41,276 bases of DNA from assembly GCA_963606545.1 (NCBI GenBank), contig CAVCYP010000011.1, positions 1 through 41,276 of the forward strand, written 5' to 3'. A program made the translations under genes and the position numbers. This DNA is from UBA9732 sp963606545. GTDB taxonomy: Bacteria; Spirochaetota; Spirochaetia; Sphaerochaetales; Sphaerochaetaceae. Below, piece by piece: positions 39,589 to 41,276 of this stretch. The notes under the pieces are model-generated. The model was given only the letters and a program-made list of their open reading frames with translations. It did no database searches and was not told where the DNA came from. The first letter of the stretch is position 1, and each line of letters opens with the position of its first letter.

Positions 39589-41145
39589 ATGTTTGCTGAA
39601 TATTTATCCTACGTTGGAGAAGCTTTGGGTATTGCATTGTCTCCTACAGGTTTGCTAACTATGTTAGTTTCTACTTTTGTAGGACTTATCTTTGGTATGC
39701 TTCCGGGCTTGACATCAACTATGGCAGTTGCTCTGTTAACTGGATTAACCTACCACTTTGCTGGCCCATATGCAATTTTGTCACTTTTGAGCGTTTACAT
39801 TGGAGCAATTTCCGGTGGAAACCAGAGTGCAATCCTTTTGAATATTCCTGGAACCCCTGCTTCTGCTGCAACAGCAATGGATGGCTATCCAATGGCTTTA
39901 AAAGGTAAAGCTGGACTTGCTATCTTTATTGCAACTGGAGCTTCCTTCTTTGGAACTATCATTGGAGTTTTCTTTGTAGCCTTCTGTACTCCTCTTTTGA
40001 CAAAAGTAGCTCTGCAGTTTATGAGCCATGAAATGTTCTTGCTTGCTCTGTTTGGAATTGTTATTTGTGGTAATATCACAAGTAATGGAGACTCCTTAAA
40101 GGGCTGGATTTCTGGCTTTATTGGCTTGCTCATGTCGCAGGTTGGAATGGACACAATCTATTCTTACAGAAGATTCACATACGGCAATATTAACTTGTCT
40201 GCAGGTATTTCACTTCTTCCTGTCATGATTGGTCTTTTTGGTTTCCCTGAAGTTCTTAAAGTCTTCACCACACAAAAAGCAAAAATGCAGGCCAACAGTA
40301 AGTACAGCATTAAGGAAGGCCTTGGCATCTTGAAAAAGAACTGGTTCAATATTTTGAGATCCAGTGTCCTTGGTATGTTCATGGGTGCAATTCCTGGTGT
40401 TGGAGAAGATACCGGTGGTTGGATTAGTTATTGGTCAGCCAGAAAAGCTTCAATGAAACCAGATGAATTTGGTCATGGAAGTGAAGAAGGTGTTGTTGCT
40501 GCAGAAACTGGAAACAATGCTGCAATTGGTGGAGGAATTATTCCTGTTTTGTCACTTGCAATCCCAGGAACAACTTCAGCAGCTGTTCTTCTTGCAGCCT
40601 TCTGGATGCATGGCTACAGACCTGGTCCACTTCTCATGTCTGAGACTCCACAGTTCTTGTATTACGTTGTAGTTTTCATGGCATTATCTGCAGTATTTAT
40701 GTGGATTTTTGGAATGATTATTGCAAAGTTCTCTGTAAAGATTCTAGCGGTTGACGCAAAGACACTGATGCCAATTGTTTTCATCCTTTGTGTTATTGGT
40801 TCATTTGTAACAAGTAACAGATTGTTTGATATCAAGCTTATGTTCATCTTTGGCCTTTTAGGTGTTTGTTTGAACTACCTTCACATGCCAGGTGCTCCAT
40901 TCCTTCTTGGAATTATTTTGGGCAACATGGCTGATGAAAATTTAAGAAGAGCTCTTCTTCTTAATGAAGGAAGTATTTCTACATTCTTTACAAGACCTAT
41001 ATCAATAGTTCTTCTTTTGATGATTGCTTATTTGCTCTTCACACAGCTTCCATTCTACAGAAGGTGGGCCGATAAGCGTTCTGAAGAAAAAGCAGAAAAG
41101 AGAAGACAAAAGAAGCTTGCTAAGCTTGAACAGAATCAGAAATAA
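39589..41145 (+). CDS. tctA: TctA family large membrane subunit
   Basis: A 518-residue permease with about 11-12 membrane helices. Family signatures: FGMLPGLTSTMAVALLTGLTY near residue 32, GAISGGNQSAILLNIPGTPASAAT (about 75-98), GAIPGVGEDTGGWISYWSARK and AAIGGGIIPVLSLAIPGTTSAAVLLAA. It likely uses the sodium or proton gradient to import the TctC ligand. It starts 12 bp after tctB with AAGGAGG. A basic, charged tail (SEEKAEKRRQKKLAKLEQ) ends the protein. A sugar-isomerase-like gene follows 13 bp later. Confidence 0.95.
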   Translation: MFAEYLSYVGEALGIALSPTGLLTMLVSTFVGLIFGMLPGLTSTMAVALLTGLTYHFAGPYAILSLLSVYIGAISGGNQSAILLNIPGTPASAATAMDGYPMALKGKAGLAIFIATGASFFGTIIGVFFVAFCTPLLTKVALQFMSHEMFLLALFGIVICGNITSNGDSLKGWISGFIGLLMSQVGMDTIYSYRRFTYGNINLSAGISLLPVMIGLFGFPEVLKVFTTQKAKMQANSKYSIKEGLGILKKNWFNILRSSVLGMFMGAIPGVGEDTGGWISYWSARKASMKPDEFGHGSEEGVVAAETGNNAAIGGGIIPVLSLAIPGTTSAAVLLAAFWMHGYRPGPLLMSETPQFLYYVVVFMALSAVFMWIFGMIIAKFSVKILAVDAKTLMPIVFILCVIGSFVTSNRLFDIKLMFIFGLLGVCLNYLHMPGAPFLLGIILGNMADENLRRALLLNEGSISTFFTRPISIVLLLMIAYLLFTQLPFYRRWADKRSEEKAEKRRQKKLAKLEQNQK

Positions 41146-41158
41146 TTGGAGAGAATAA

Positions 41159-41276
41159 ATGTTTACACTTACAGGTTTTGCAGATGAACTTGGTCCAGAT
41201 TTTGAAATGCAAATGAGAATCTGGAATGAGATGAAGATTTCCTATTTTGAGCTCCGTTCCGCATGGGGAACAAATG
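41159..41276 (+). CDS. Sugar phosphate isomerase/epimerase-like protein (cut by window end)
   Basis: The first 39 residues begin MFTLTGFADELGPDF and include NEMKISYFELRSAWGTN, the typical opening of AP-endonuclease-2/xylose-isomerase-like TIM-barrel proteins (a strand ending FADE, then IxYxELR). GGAGAG lies upstream. Next to tctCBA it suggests the transporter brings in a sugar acid or polyol rather than citrate, which is inference. Confidence 0.6.
   Translation, partial: MFTLTGFADELGPDFEMQMRIWNEMKISYFELRSAWGTN

Noticed and set aside
1..41276. CRISPR arrays, prophage or intact insertion sequences
   Set aside because: No regularly spaced repeats, no phage structural genes, and no transposase with catalytic domain or paired inverted repeats were found.

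Overview
The window (about 42% GC by eye, small intergenic gaps, bacterial Shine-Dalgarno sites) looks like chromosomal DNA of a spirochaete, probably Treponema/Sphaerochaeta-like. The reasons are an FadL/UPF0164-type outer-membrane protein with a signal peptide, a short zinc-ribbon protein starting MSKAHRG, an NFACT (RqcH-like) protein, a QueH-type queuosine enzyme, a short TTG-start omega subunit beside miaA, a DUF2804 protein, and the block yicC-cmk-rpoZ-miaA. The assignment rests on recalled family patterns; no search was run.

Layout. 1-400: a GC-rich interspersed repeat and tRNA-Asp with promoter and terminator. 393-2412 (-): acyl-CoA ligase and yhbY. 2649-7556 (+): folC, NFACT protein, Memo-like protein and a membrane protein that looks like a pseudokinase. 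7499-10361 (-): small zinc ribbon, yicC, cmk-like kinase, rpoZ and miaA. 10450-12963: outer-membrane protein and TSCPD protein (-) diverging from dinB (+). 12960-17357 (-): trmL and transglutaminase, then serS and pncB. 17443-22414: glycosyltransferase-like protein (+), nucleoside phosphorylase (-), then TPR protein, tsaE, tsaB and trxB (+). 22416-22638: tRNA-Pro with a duplicated terminator. 22735-25829: parvulin-type foldase, DUF2804 protein and an orphan transposase-like HTH protein. 25976-28265 (+): DEAD-box helicase, HIT protein and zinc protein. 28270-34881 (-): TPR protein, a heterodimeric ABC exporter, cardiolipin synthase and a TrpR-like repressor. 34914-35012 is a run of N that removes the end of queH. 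35661-37379: Na/phosphate symporter. 37425-37754: a candidate type I toxin-antitoxin locus. 37809-41276 (+): a TctCBA tripartite transporter and the start of a sugar isomerase-like gene.

Most genes are housekeeping: tRNA modification (miaA, trmL, tsaB/tsaE, queH), charging (serS), folate and NAD precursor use (folC, pncB), ribosome-associated functions (yhbY, NFACT), redox (trxB) and envelope lipid/export (cls, ABC pair). Two features stand out. First, a 26-residue holin-like toxin lies opposite a convergent antisense RNA whose terminator covers the toxin stop codon. Second, several transcription units have a -10 box placed so that transcription should start on the initiation codon itself (leaderless mRNAs), while genes inside operons have normal Shine-Dalgarno sites. 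Convergent genes are packed stop-to-stop, often sharing the tetranucleotide CTAA.
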